Positions 29,878 to 41,062 of a stretch of DNA of 64,000 nucleotides are shown one piece after another. The first letter of the stretch is position 1; each line of letters begins with the position of its first letter. A model generated the notes under the pieces. The model saw only the letters and a program-made list of their open reading frames with translations, did no database searches and was not told the DNA's origin. The DNA is from Campanula takesimana. Taxonomy: Eukaryota > Streptophyta > Magnoliopsida > Asterales > Campanulaceae. A program made the position numbers and the translations under genes. The stretch is taken from positions 1,426,001 to 1,490,000 of the forward strand of contig JAOWBW010000076.1 of assembly GCA_026119855.1 (NCBI GenBank), in the 5' to 3' direction.

Positions 29878-32154
29878 TTAGTTTTTCTTTGGTACCCTAG
29901 CTCTGTTCATTGGTCTTTTAAAGAACTGGTTTAGGGTATTGTAGTATGACATGATTTGCATCATGTAGGGGGTAAGAACATTGGTTTGGGATGGATTAAA
30001 GTAATGGTTGGGGTTATTGTATTGGGACTGAAACTGGAAGGCATTTGGATAGGATGATCTAGGAGATTCATTTTGATAAGCATGGCCCTTTCCATTTGAG
30101 CATTGCCATTGAGGTCTTTGTTGTTTGGAGTATCTATGCTTATTGTAGAATCTTTGTTGCCTTGTGGTTCTTTGTTGGTTGGAAGACCTTGGCTGTCTGT
30201 CAGACCTTGGCTGTCTGACAGATCTTGACTGACTATCCCCTTTTTGCATCATAATTTCTTTTTGTATATTGGCTCCTTTTTGAACCCAAATATACTTACT
30301 TCCTTGAATTTTACTTGGTCCTTCCTTTGGATGGTTTGGACCAGTTGAGACTTCTTTTGATTTTCCTTTGGCTTGAACAGGATAGGTTTGAGCTTGATAG
30401 CTGCCAGAGCTTAGGCTTTCTAGAACCATTTTTTCAATGGCCCTTTCACCAGTGGGAGGTGTGTATATCTTTAGTGTAGGGTTGTTGGCACCAATCCCTG
30501 TTTTATCACTAGGATGTCTTTGCTGGTAGGTGAACAGGGATAATGCCTTGCTTGATTTGTTCCATGAATCTATTTTCCTTTTAAGAGCATCATTTTCTTT
30601 TTCAAGATTTATTAGTCTTAGACAGTTTTCTTGAGTACTGGATGTCTCAGCTGTCAGATCCATGTTTAGTTTTTCAAGCATTTGGCATTGTTCTTTAAGC
30701 CCTTGGCAGGCTTTCTCAAGCTCAGAGTTGGTTTTAGTGAGGTTATTTATGGTTGAGGATTGGGAGAGGTTCTCATTGACCAATGAGGCAAAGCTAGTTT
30801 TTTGTCTTTTGGTTTGAATTAACAGAGTACAAACTAATTGTTTAAAACCATCAATGTTTAAAGAGTTAAAATCATGTACCTCTTTTAGTTCTTCAGCAGC
30901 AGCAAGAGCTTCCATTTCTTCCTCATTGTCTGACTCTTCCTCATCTTCAGCCATAAAGCATAGCATGGCTTCCTCTCCTTCATTGTCAGAGTCATCACTG
31001 GACTCAAATTCTTCATCACTGAATTTTGATGAGTCAGCAATCATCACTTGTTCTTTGTTTTTGTCATTTTTGTTCTTGGAGCAGTTGAAGCAGTTGCACC
31101 TGGAGCTATGAATGATTTCTTTTGAGTAGGTCATTCTCTTGGCTGTCTGGTTGTCCCTAGGTTTCCTTGGTTCAGGGCATTCTGAAGAGTAATGGCCTTG
31201 CTTTCCACAGTTGAAGCAATCAACTATCTTCTTGTGATTATCTTGTTGAGGATTAGATGTGGAAGGATTGTATTTTCTGTCAAAGGATTTCTTTTGAAAC
31301 TTCATGGCATTTCTGACAGCCATGGATATGAGACTTGGAAGGTCTTCTTGAAGGACAGGTTTACTCACAGGTTTGGATGAGATGTTTATCTTTTGGAGAG
31401 CATTAATGACAATGGTCTCAATGTCTTGGTGAGTGATAGGCTTGTGAGCAGTTTCTTGAGCAGTTAATGCTAAGGTTTGTGAAATGGTTGGAACTGGTTG
31501 AATTTTAATCATTCCTTCCAGTTCATAGGCCTCAAGCTTTCCAAAATATTGCTCAACAGTCATTGTGCTCCATTCAGATCCTTCCCTGATAGGTAATGCT
31601 ACCTTTTCATATTCTTGAGGGAGATTGGAATATATCTTGAGGCATAGATCTTGCTATTCAAAAGTTTTTCCATGATCAGCAATGGATCTGACAAGATTTT
31701 CAAATCTTGGTTGAGCAGCACTAACTTTTTCTCCAGGGTAGAACTTGAAGTTGTCTAATTGTCTAAGCAAGTTATACAAGTTTTGAGTCCTGACACTGGT
31801 ATGTTTAGTGAACTTGGTTTGAATGAGAGCCCATGCTGATCTGGCATTTGGTTCCTTAGCAATTTCTTGTGCTAGAGAGTCATTTACACTCTTTTGAAGA
31901 ATGTTTTTAACTTTTAAATTTGCACTGACCAATTGCTTTTCAGCTTCAGACCATGTTTCTGGGGACTTCATCTTACTACCTCTTCCATTAGTATCTATTT
32001 GAGTTGGGTAGGTTATTTCATTATTTAGAACATACCAGTTCCATATACTGTTTGCATCAAGATATGTTTTGATTTTTGATGCATAGATCTCAAAAGATCC
32101 ACAGTCATCAATGTGTGGGATGTCTTTCTCATTATTTCTTCTTGGTTGAGGAAC
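29878..32154 (-). pseudogene. gag: Copia gag, copy 1, start codon lost and one stop
   Basis: The frame equals 49935-52229 of the second copy. The start position holds GTT (32152-32154) instead of ATG. A TAG at 31654-31656 replaces Gln at codon 167. The rest is open for 561 codons. Visible parts: retrotransposon gag core (SARSAWALIQTKF region), zinc knuckle CFNCGKQGHYSSEC, a strongly acidic stretch (EEFESSDDSDNEGEE), a coiled-coil-like region (LEKACQGLKEQCQMLEKL) and a Gln/Arg-rich C-terminus. Gag would form the particle and bind the RNA. Both lesions make this copy dependent on another for Gag. Confidence 0.88.
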
Positions 32155-32203
32155 GGTGGGTTTGAAGAGGATCTTTCACAAGTTGTTAGACTTTGAATGT
32201 GAA

Positions 32204-32222
32204 GACAAGCTCTGATGCCAAT
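32204..32222 (-). other. Primer-binding site of copia copy 1
   Basis: On the minus strand ATTGGCATCAGAGCTTGTC follows the 5' LTR. TTGGCATCAGAGC is close to the initiator Met-tRNA complement used by most plant copia elements. Confidence 0.85.
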
Positions 32223-32304
32223 TGAAAGGCCCTTGTTTGAATTGCAAATGATCAGACAGCTATGGTTTGGCTTAGCTATCAGATATTTGAAGAGTTGTGC
32301 AGCG

Positions 32305-32340
<36 letters not shown>

Positions 32341-33676
32341 TTTGAAATAATGATAGGACAATTAACACAATGAAATAATGCAAGAGTGTGTGTGTGATTG
32401 CAGAAGAGGAAATAACACAACAAGATTTAAAGTGGTTCAGAGTTCACTCCTCCTACATCCACCCCCACTGTCAAACTTTGACAAGTGAGATCAATTTATT
32501 ATACTCTTAATCAACAAGAATTACAAAAATTGATAGGTAAGTTCCTTGAACTTCCTCTTCCTAATTAGTACAGTCAACTAGGGATACACTTAAAGTACAG
32601 TCTTAAGTGCTTTTACAACTTGAAGTACAGTCTCAAGATTTACAACATAAATACACTCAAAGTACAGTCTTGAGTGTTTACAAAATATTTATACACCTAA
32701 AGTACAGTCTTAGGTGTTTACAATCATACACTTAAATTACAGTCTTAAGTGCTTTTTCAACTTGAAGTACAGTCTCAAGATTTGCTAATTGTGAGTTATC
32801 ACACTGAGGTTGTTGTAGTAGAAACAGGGGCTGAAGGTTTGGATTTGGTATGATGTTTGACGGGTAGGGATTGATGTGTAAGGTTTGAATTAGGAGGAGT
32901 GTAAGGGGAAAGGGAAAGGGTGTTTTTGGATTGTCAAAAAGGTGTTGTTTGTGCAGAGGATGAAGTCTTATATTTATACACATTAATGTAGCCGTTGGAA
33001 TATGACTGTTGCAGCACCATTAATGTGTCTTTGACTGGTCTTTGCCCCACTTGTCCACTTGCAGGTCTTCATTGAGCTGGATTGAGGGAATGGCTTCCAG
33101 AAGGTCTTCAATGGTGGTCTTGATAGCTGTGAAGATACGGGATCCATCTTGGTTGAGATTGTGATAGCAAAGGATGAGACAGAACAATGGCTGTCTGATG
33201 AAGAAGCCATAGCTGTCAAATCACAACAAGGCTTAGCTATCAGAGATGATCTTCAATATGGGTGGAGGATCTGTTTAAAGATCTTGATGGCTTAGAACAG
33301 ATATATGATTCATGTTTTTGTAGTAGTACAATCAATGTAAGAATGAGAATCATAGCTGTCAGACTCACAGTTGTTAGATAAACTGAAGCCTTAGCTGTCA
33401 GTTTTTACTATGGCTTAGATCATTAGTTAAGACATGTATTTGATTTGAATAATGTAAACATGTAATTAACTTATTGTTCTCAGCCATTTTGAGTTACATA
33501 ACTGTTGAGTAACAAGATGAATATGAGTGTTGATTTGGTCAGTTATCATCTTAACTGTCAGTCATGACTGACAGTTATGACTGACAGTTTTCATCTTTTG
33601 ATATAAGCCCTGTTCCTTATATATTCCTTTATCAAAACCATCTAACTATGACTTTGATCAAAGTTAGGTCCTAACA
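32223..33676 (-). repeat. 5' LTR of copia copy 1
   Basis: 1454 bases, nearly identical to 19500-20939, with a longer (TA)n run near 32310-32338. On the minus strand: terminal palindromes, a TATA box (TATAAATAT in this copy, near 32970), the hairpin array, then PBS. Confidence 0.95.
32560..32779 (-). repeat. Seven-hairpin array in the LTR (copy 1, 5' LTR)
   Basis: Same seven stem-loops as in the other three LTRs. The best-described copy is 49326-49545. Confidence 0.85.
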
Positions 33677-33987
33677 ATATCTAATCACACTAAACTTGTA
33701 GTTATAAAACTTAAAATGTACATGTTCTTAGTTTTAAGTGGTTGCAATTTGCAAACATGTACGAGGAGGTCTCAATGGACAACAAGTAATACTACTTCTT
33801 GTTTTTCAACAACTTAATACGACGACTAATACCGAAGCAATTATCTCTAGAAATTCATTTGCCAACATTTGCAGGTAGGTTCAGTATATGCATATTATAA
33901 AAATCTATAAGTTCAAACTAAACTTAAGACCGTCCTATAAAAAACTGATTTTAACTTGCATCACCTGGCTAACAACAAATTGAGCTT
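33677..33987. repeat. Duplicated MIR395 unit, copy 2, distal part
   Basis: It begins with the copia target duplicate ATATC. It then aligns with 16657-16677 and 17150-17390 (shared words CTTCTTGTTTTTCAACAACT, ACATTTGCAGGTAGGTT, CAACAAATTGAGCTT). It is cut again at 33987 by a gypsy remnant; its continuation, starting with the target duplicate AGCTT, is at 37003. Confidence 0.85.
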
Positions 33988-34522
33988 TGATGTAGGAAAA
34001 GATCCGTTTGGCCTCGACAGTAATGGCGGTTCGCAAAGAAGCAAACGAGGCAGCCCAGGAAGTAAGATCCGCCCAGATCAAGACAAGGACCCGCCCGGAC
34101 CAGAAGTGGCTCGGCCGTGCAGGTCTGGGAACTCGACCGTGCAGAAAAGGCAATTAACGGATGGAAGCTTGCGCAAGGATTGGCACGACTGTACCTTTTC
34201 CTAAGCACGACCGTGCCCGGCGGCATATCAGAATTTTAGTTTACGTATTTTGTTTTTGAACACATAGCAGCTAGGGTATTTTTGGTATTTGCTGAACTAG
34301 GGTTTTGATATTTTGTTAGGAAGTATAAATACTCTTTTAGTTCATTGTGTTAGGGTTAACTTTTGATTGATTGAATTTTATTCAAAGAGATTTTCTCTTT
34401 TATCTGGTGGATTCCTGGTTTTCTTGGTGGATTCCAAGGTATTTGTGTTTAAGGATTCATCGCTTGTGAATTCTTGTGATTAGTGCGCTAATCACCAATA
34501 CTATCGCTTCCGTGCTGCGTCA
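33988..34522 (+). repeat. 5' LTR of the gypsy remnant
   Basis: 535 bases, with words GCACGACCGTGC and CTCGACCGTGCAG shared in type with the spacer at 11480-11660. TATA-like AAGTATAAATACTC near 34320. Confidence 0.9.
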
Positions 34523-34571
34523 GTTGGTATCAGAGCAGGCTATATCCTCTCTTTTGCATCACTGATTCGTT

Positions 34572-34769
34572 ATGGGGGATCAAGGAGCAACAAAAGGTGA
34601 TATCGAGGTTATGACCACCGCTATCACCAACGCTATCGCTGCTTTAACAACGCAGATCGCTGCGTTGGCAACCGCTCAACAGGGTCAGAATGTTAATCAA
34701 AACTGTAGGGGTGAGAGAGACAGGGTTGATCAAGTTCGAGATCAAGTTCGAATAAGAGGCTGTTCATGA
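34572..34769 (+). pseudogene. gag N-terminus of the gypsy remnant
   Basis: ATG 34572 starts MGDQGATKGDIEVMTTAITN, followed by repeated Ala/Gln-rich heptads (TTQIAALATAQQ), as at the start of plant Ty3/gypsy gag proteins. The frame stops after 65 codons, where most of gag is deleted. Confidence 0.6.
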
Positions 34770-34774
34770 TGAGG

Positions 34775-36182
34775 AGTCTGGGGAGCGAGTTGGATTTGTG
34801 CTTCAACAGATGATGTTATCTCCTAAGGATGAGGGGCAGAGAAAGAATCTGTTCCGAGCACACTGTTCTGTTAAGAACAAGATATGTAATTTAATTATTG
34901 ATAATGGTTGCACTGAAAATCTGGTGTCACAGAAATTGGTGGACTTTTTAGGGTTAAAAACTGAACTTTATGAGAAACCATTTAGTTTGGGATGGGTGAA
35001 TAAGGGTTCTGTAATACCCCATCCCACATCGGCTATGTGTGGGAGTTTAGTGTGATACTTATAAGCCCACAAAACTACTATTGAGCACCAATAACATCCA
35101 TGGACTTTTGGGTGGGCCTGTGGTAAGCCAAGTGGACCCAGTTATTTGTGTTCAGTGGGCCAGTTTGTGGTGCTTATGTAGTGGGTCGGGCTTGTGGGAT
35201 CGGGTCGTTACAAATGGTACCAGAGCAGGTCCTAGCCAGAAGTGTGGAACAAAGTGCTGTGCGGAACAAATTTCTACACCGCAGAGATGGTGGGAGCCAC
35301 CTCTTGAATCCGTACGAGCCACCTCTTGAATCCTACACTGCCCGGGGTTCGATCTTAGTGGGCCTTGCCGGGGACGACAAGGATTTAAGTGGGGGGTTTT
35401 TGTAATACCCCATCCCACATCGGCTAGGTGTGGGAGTTTAGTGTGATACTTATAAGCCCACAAAGCTACTATTGAGCACTAATAACATCCATGGACTTTT
35501 GGGTGGGCCTGTGGTAAGCCAAGTGGACCCAGTTATTTATGTTCAGTGGGCTAGTTTGTGGTACTTATGTAGCGGGTCGGGCTTGCGGGGTCGAGTCGTT
35601 ACAAATGGTATCAGAGCGGGTCCCGGCCAGAAGTGTGGAACAAAGTGTTGTGCGGAACAAAGTGCTACACCGCAGAGACGGTGGGAGCCACCTCTTGAAT
35701 CCGTACGAGCCACCCCTTGAATCCTACACTGCCCGGGATTCAATCTTAGTGGGCCTTGCCGGGGACGGCAAGGATTTAAGTGGCGGTGTTTGTAATACCC
35801 CATCCCACATCGTCTAGGTGTGGGAGTTTAGTGTGATACTTATAAGCCCACAAAACTACTATTAAGCACCAATAACATCCATGGACTTTTGGGTGGGCCT
35901 GTGGTAAGCCAAGTGGACCCAATTATTTGTGTTCAGTGGGCCAGTTTGTGGTGCTTATGTAGCGGGTCGGGCTTGCGGGCTCGGGTCGTTACAGGTTCAG
36001 AACTCCGGGTATCACGAACTTGTAGGGTTCCTATTTCTATTGGCAAATATTATAAGGAGGAGGTTGTTTGTGATGTTTTGAACATGGATGTATGTCATAT
36101 ATTGCTTCGTCGCCCTTGGCAGTATGACAATGATGTTACTTATCGGGGAAAGGATAATGTGTTGATGTTTAAATGGGCTTGA
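34775..36182 (+). pseudogene. Ty3/gypsy protease fragment split by the TRIM
   Basis: 34798-35009 encodes a retroviral-type aspartic protease region: LIIDNGCTENLVSQKLV, where the catalytic triplet usually reads DSG and here is DNG. The sequence resumes in sense after the TRIM at 35994-36182 with RVPISIGKYYKEEV and CDVLNMDVCHILLRRPWQYD, the end of that domain (HILLGRPW in most relatives). The duplicated GGTTC bases account for the join. Confidence 0.8.
35010..35993 (+). mobile_element. TRIM retrotransposon as a concatemer: three LTRs, two internal regions
   Basis: Three LTRs of exactly 203 bases (35010-35212, 35401-35603, 35791-35993) start TGTAATACCCCATCCCACAT and end TCGTTACA. The internal regions 35213-35400 and 35604-35790 begin AAATGGTA(C/T)CAGAGC, an initiator Met-tRNA PBS, and end in GATTTAAGTGG(G/C)GG, the purine-tract position. 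One 5-base target duplication, GGTTC, flanks the whole (35005-35009, 35994-35998), so it is one insertion or was enlarged afterwards. It has no coding capacity and depends on other elements. Confidence 0.93.
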
Positions 36183-36477
36183 GAAAGGAGTTGTGAACGA
36201 CGAACCGGTCATGATGCTCATACAGAATGAGAAAATTCTTACCGCACAGCTGCAGACGGACGGACAGACTGAGGATACTAACCGGATTGTGGGGAATGTG
36301 ATCAGCAGTGTTTGTGGAGACGAGCCAAAATAGTGGAAATTAGCTTGGCAACGAGTGAATTCTGTTTACAATGGTGGAAGCACGGGGAATATGTATGAGT
36401 ACCACGCGGATGGGGTTCTTTATCCTGGTGAGAACTCGGGGTCGAGTTCTTTGGAAGTGGAGAAGATTGATGTAGGA

Positions 36478-37002
36478 GAAGATCCGTTTGGCCTTGATAG
36501 TAATGGTGGTTCGTAAAGAAGCAAACGAGGCAGCCCTGGAAGCAAGATCCGCCCATATCAAGACAAGGACCCGCCCGGACCAGAAGTGGCTCGGCCGTGC
36601 AGGTCTGGGAACTCGACCGTGCAGAAAAGGCAATTAACAGATGGAAGCTTGCGCAAGGATTGGCATGACCGTGCCTTTTCTTAAGCACGACCGTGCCCGG
36701 CGGCATATCAGAATTTTAGTTTACGTATTTTGTTTTTGAACGCATAGCAGCTAAGGTATTTTTGGTATTTGCTGAACTAGGGTTTTGATATTTTGTTAGG
36801 AAGTATAAATACTCTTTTAGTTCATTGTGTTAGGGTTAACTTTCGATTGATTGAATTTTATTCAAAGAGATTTTCTCTTTTATCTGGTGGATTCCGGGTT
36901 TTCTTGGTGGATTCCAAGGTATTTGTGTTTAAGGATTCATCGCTTGTGAATTCTTGTGATTAGTGCGCTAATCACGAATACTATCGCTTCCGTGCTGCGT
37001 CA
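36478..37002 (+). repeat. 3' LTR of the gypsy remnant
   Basis: 525 bases, highly similar to 33988-34522, about ten bases shorter. Confidence 0.9.
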
Positions 37003-38619
37003 AGCTTATTAAGACTGAAAGAAACATCACCTGGCTAACAACAAATTGAGCTTATTAAGACTGAAAGAATAAATTACCAGATTCCGCTAGAGTTCCCTTG
37101 AATCACATGTTATCATCTCATATCCAGGTAAATGCCACATGTAATTAAACTTTTCTTTAATCAAAACTGCTATGTATAATTATAATCAGGAATCACGAAG
37201 GTCCATGAAATGACTTCACATTTAGGATGAAATTAATCTTCCTGCTTAGGGGTGCATTACACGAATAAGCACATGTTATCATCTCATATCCAGGTAAATG
37301 CTCTTGATGAGATGTTTCATGCATTTTGTGCTATATATCTCTGACGTAATTGGTTAAAGACAATGCTGATACTTTTTTCTGATTTCTTATAAACTTCAAT
37401 TGGCTCCGAAAATTCAGGTTATGTAAGTTTGTATCTTCTCTGACTTACAAGCTTTGTCTTCATTATATCAAACTCAAAACTATAAAAATTGTTTAAATAT
37501 TTATGAAAAAGGGTACTTTTAAACGGAAACAAGTTTAATTAATATAAAGTAAATTAGAGGAGCTATTAATAGACACGACTCCAAAGACAGCTGAAAAACT
37601 AGACATTCGTGTAGAACATAAAGCACCAGCTAAAAATACAAGCGATCAAAACGCAGGGAAGCCAACAGAGAGAACAAGAACACCATGAACATGAGATAAT
37701 TCAGTGAAACCACACAAGACTCATAAACAAGCCAAAAGAGAGATAGATAAAGTTCTTTCTTTATTTGTAGGTCTTATATATCATGGTTGTTGAACCAATT
37801 AACTTGGTGTAGTAATTTTTGTCATAAACTTTGTGTAGCAAGTTTCTTCATTTTAATGAAATTTCAACAGGAGAGTTTAGGAGGAATTACAAGTGAACAC
37901 TCAATTATAAACGCTAACCATTCTATGGAAGTCCACCGAAGAGATAAGAGTAATATTTTCGAAGAAATCCTTATTCAAATATTAGCCAAAGGCTTAACAA
38001 TTCATTTAATTAATTCTTCTTCATTTGCATTACAATTTGATTCTGGATAACTATCCAGTTATGACTCTTTGACTCTTCATGAACTTGATAAGGATAGTAA
38101 TCACAGCAAAGTGAAGAGAACTTAGGAACTACTAACATAAAACTAATGGTCTTGACGGGGAATTAAGAGATTAACCTGGAGAGAAAGACCAAAATTTAAG
38201 ACAAAAACATTTAAGTTTTGAAGTCAAAAAAGTGAAGGATTGTGCAGTCAACAAAGTAGACTCAAGTTATATGCAGATTCTGGACATCACCTTCTGTTGT
38301 TATATTTCCCCTGTCCTTTAGCAGCGAACACTTAAAATCTGGTTCAGCTCTAATCTTGTTAACTTCAAAGATTAGATGATTATTCATTTCAAACACTGAG
38401 ATGTTAACTTTTTGCATGCACGTAGTAAGTGATCAAAAGTGAAAACCAGTGCTCGCATAAAATGCCATTGGCAAGCCGCTTTAAATTTCAGTTCTTGGTG
38501 ATTAGAGGTACGTACTTTTGTTTGTGTACATATGTGTGTATAAAATGGAGAACATGCCATTATTTTGTTTCATTTCTTTCTTGTTGGAGCAAAGAAGATT
38601 AATATTTATCGATGCTCAT
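37003..38619. other. Spacer with small local duplications
   Basis: The first bases continue the MIR395 unit. A word set around CATCACCTGGCTAACAACAA is repeated (37025-37070 region; also 33960), and ACATGTTATCATCTCATATC occurs at 37105 and 37270. GCTAGAGTTCCCTTGAA at about 37087 recalls a miR395 star arm, but no mature partner follows. The 87-codon frame 37787-38050 is not recognised. Confidence 0.4.
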
Positions 38620-38714
38620 AACTCATATACATAAATAGAAAGTGAGAGAGAGAGACCCTTCGAAACTCACACACACACACACACACACTAAAACTTTTTT
38701 CTCTCAAAGGAAGG

Positions 38715-39243
38715 GTGGCGGCGTTAGGTGGCACTAAGCCACCGGATCCTCCACCGCCACTCTCTTTCCCCTTAATCAAGGATGGTTATCGACCATCTTT
38801 TGCCCAGGCGGTGGAGAGTAGTGGAGGGATGGTTCAAAAACATCCGGCCATCACTAACGTTTTTAGTGATTGTCGGCTTGCTCCTAGGCCGAGGGCAAAG
38901 GCTGGCAACTATCCGGCTATTATGTTCTCGGACATGGAGATCGATATGGCGGCTAGAGATCTAAGGTATGCTGTGGTATTAAAATTTTCAGCCGGTCGAC
39001 CTACCGTTAAAGAAACTGATGAGCACTTTGCGAGTTCTTGGAAACTAGAAGGCCCATACATGGTGAGTTTATTGGATCGCCGCCATGTCTTCATCTACTT
39101 ACAATCAGAGTCAGATTTTATTCAAGCTTTGGCAAAGGATTCCCACTCCATCTCAAACTATATGTTTACATCTTTCAGATGGACGCCAAAATTTAGCTTC
39201 AAGGTGGTTTACCCGTTGATAGCGGTGTGGGTACGGTTGCATA
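38715..39243 (+). pseudogene. LINE ORF1, first part (DUF4283-like domain)
   Basis: The frame starts at GTG 38715 (VAALGGTKPPDPPPPLSF), where ATG is expected, so the start may be lost. Residues 80-175 match the DUF4283 pattern of plant L1 ORF1 proteins: VVLKFSAGRP, SSWKLEGPYMVSLLDRRHVF, MFTSFRWTPKF, then PLIAVWVRL. These proteins bind the LINE RNA. The frame is cut at 39243 by a copia element and continues in phase at 42686, giving LHRLPLHLYNPSYLK across the join. Confidence 0.85.
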
Positions 39244-39832
39244 TGTTGGAAATGCTCTTCACATTGAGAACAAAGTGGGATGGACTTGCATTGGTTTTAT
39301 CAATACATGCACAAAGGATAATGAGTACATTTATTCTTGGTGGTACATGTATGGAGAGGATAAATGTATGTGTGGATAAGCATGTACATTTATTATTTAA
39401 TCTAGTTTCTTGGGATATGTGAATGGTCAATTCTCAAGTATAAAAAGGGAGAATGGGTCATTGTTGAAAGTGTGAAGAAAACCACAAATAAGAGAGACGT
39501 CTAGATTGTGGGTGAATGCAAGGTAGTCCATTCAAGGGGAGAGAGTGATAGAGGAGTGAGAGGTATTATTTCACTAGGATATATTGAGAGTGGGGTGTAC
39601 AAATAATTCGGGTTGGGGATAAACACGAATGTTATATTTGTACGGTGTAATTTCTCTCAATTAGTGAAATTTGTTCTCTCCGTGGACATAGGCAGGTTTT
39701 GCCGAACCACGTAAATCTCTTTGTTTCTTTCCTTGTTATTTTTTGGCTTCATTTATTTTCCCGTTCCGCCATCACTTAACTTCGTGAAGTTCCAGTGTTA
39801 TTCTTTCGTTCCGCTGCGCCACTTTCCCAACA
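39244..39832 (+). repeat. 5' LTR of the short copia element
   Basis: 589 bases, nearly identical to 42091-42680. Confidence 0.95.
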
Positions 39833-39871
39833 AGTGGCATCAGAGCCCATGGTTCTTTTTTGGGGGTTTAA

Positions 39872-41062
39872 ATGGAAGACAAAGTTAACGGCTTTAAAGT
39901 TCGAAGGTTTGATGGGGAGGGAAGTTTTACTCTTTGGCAAAGAAGGGTAAAGGACATCCTAGTTCAACGTGGTCTCGCAAGAGCGTTGAGGGGAGCGGAT
40001 TGGAAGCCAGAGAAAATGTCGGACGACAATTGGGAGGACATCGGGGAAAGATGTGTAAGTACAATTTGTCATTGCATTGCTAATAATATTATCAATAATA
40101 TTATGGATGAAGATTCTGCACCAGGATTGTGGGAAAAACATGAGAAGTTATATCTCGGTAAAAGTTTGACCACAAAGTTAAATCTGAAGCGGTAATTGTA
40201 TCGGCTGAAGATGGAAGAAGGCGGAAATCTCATGGATCACATGAATGTGTTCAATGGACTCATTGATCAACTTGGGAAAGTTGATGAGACATTTAAGGAA
40301 GAAGACAAGGCTATGTTGCTTCTTAACTCACTTCCGGATTCGTACGATAGTTTGGTCACGACAATACTGTATGGTAAAGATACATTGAAAATGGAGGATG
40401 TGGAGTCAACGCTTATATCCAAGGATAAGAAGAAGCGGCCAAATGGTGGAGATAACCAAGGTTCATTTTTTGTTTCTCGTGGAGCGAACCAAAGGGGAAG
40501 GACGGACGTCAAGGGATTTGGTGGCGGTAGCAGGTCCACATCCAAGGACGGTGGAAAACGGTGTTACAAATGAAAAGCACAAGGTCACATTAAGAAGAAT
40601 TGTCCTAATCGGAAAAAGAAGGGGAATGGTGATGATGATGGTTCTTTGGCAGTTGTGTTTGATGATGGAGATGTTCTCACAGTCCCCAACATTGACATTT
40701 CTTCTCAAAGTGAATGGATATTAGATTCGGGGTCATGTTACCATGTGTTCTCTAAGAGGAAATATTTTGATACGTTCCAAGAAAGGAAGACAGGTTCGGT
40801 GGTGCTGCCTAATGGGTACTGATGTGCGGTCAAAGGTGTTGGAGCGGTGAAAATCAAAATGTTTGATGGAGTGGTGCGCAGTTTAAATGGTGTGATTTAT
40901 GTCCCAAGGTTGCGGAAGAATTTAATATCCTTGAGCCAGTTAGACTCCAAGGGCTATGCATGTTCTATTGCAGGGGGAGTTCTAAAAGTTACAGGCAACG
41001 AAAAGGTCCTACCAAAGGGAGAAGAATGTGGAGGTTTATATCGTCTTATAGGGAGTACGATG
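39872..41062 (+). pseudogene. Copia gag and protease, several stops
   Basis: ATG 39872 opens a typical copia gag (UBN2 type): FDGEGSFTLWQRRVKDILVQ, LYRLKMEEGGNLMDHMNVF and ILYGKDTLKMEDVESTLISK. A TAA at 40193-40195 interrupts it in frame. The zinc knuckle CYK-KAQGHIKKNC has its second Cys replaced by TGA (40571-40573). The protease motif WILDSGSCYHV follows near 40726, then another TGA at 40820, and GGLYRLIGST of the preintegrase zone runs into the solo LTR. After the solo LTR the frame resumes briefly (41700-41885). Confidence 0.85.

Larger units (their letters stand above)
19500..33676 (-). mobile_element. Copia (SIRE-like) retrotransposon with extra ORFs, copy 1
   Basis: 14,177 bases with a perfect 5-base target duplication ATATC (19495-19499, 33677-33681) and LTRs of 1440 and 1454 bases bounded TG...CA. 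Order on the minus strand: 5' LTR, PBS, gag, pol, an ORF on the opposite strand, a 1131-codon sense ORF, purine tract, 3' LTR. Protease, integrase, reverse transcriptase and RNase H come in copia order. The acidic gag C-terminus and the long extra ORF after pol suggest the SIRE/Maximus lineage. pol and the sense ORF are fully open; gag has lost its start codon and gained one stop. The LTRs differ at few places, so insertion is recent. Confidence 0.95.
33988..37002 (+). mobile_element. Ty3/gypsy remnant with two LTRs, holding a TRIM concatemer
   Basis: Perfect target duplication AGCTT (33983-33987, 37003-37007). LTRs 33988-34522 and 36478-37002 begin TGATGTAGG and end GTGCTGCGTCA. The PBS TTGGTATCAGAGC follows at 34524-34536, and a purine-rich stretch (GGAAGTGGAGAAGAT) precedes the 3' LTR. 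Internally only about 1 kb of gag and protease remains, interrupted by the TRIM at 35010-35993. Reverse transcriptase, RNase H and integrase are deleted. It lies within the distal MIR395 unit. Confidence 0.9.

Noticed and set aside
30854..31111. Ser-rich ORF on the strand opposite to gag (also 50978-51235)
   Set aside because: It is only the complement of the acidic gag stretch and keeps no feature of its own.
35010..35993. Three separate TRIM insertions
   Set aside because: Only one GGTTC duplication surrounds the whole set, and the internal regions alternate regularly with the LTRs.
37080..37110. Possible fourth MIR395 (GCTAGAGTTCCCTTGAA on the plus strand resembles a star arm)
   Set aside because: No miR395-like complement follows within 300 bases on either strand, so no hairpin forms.
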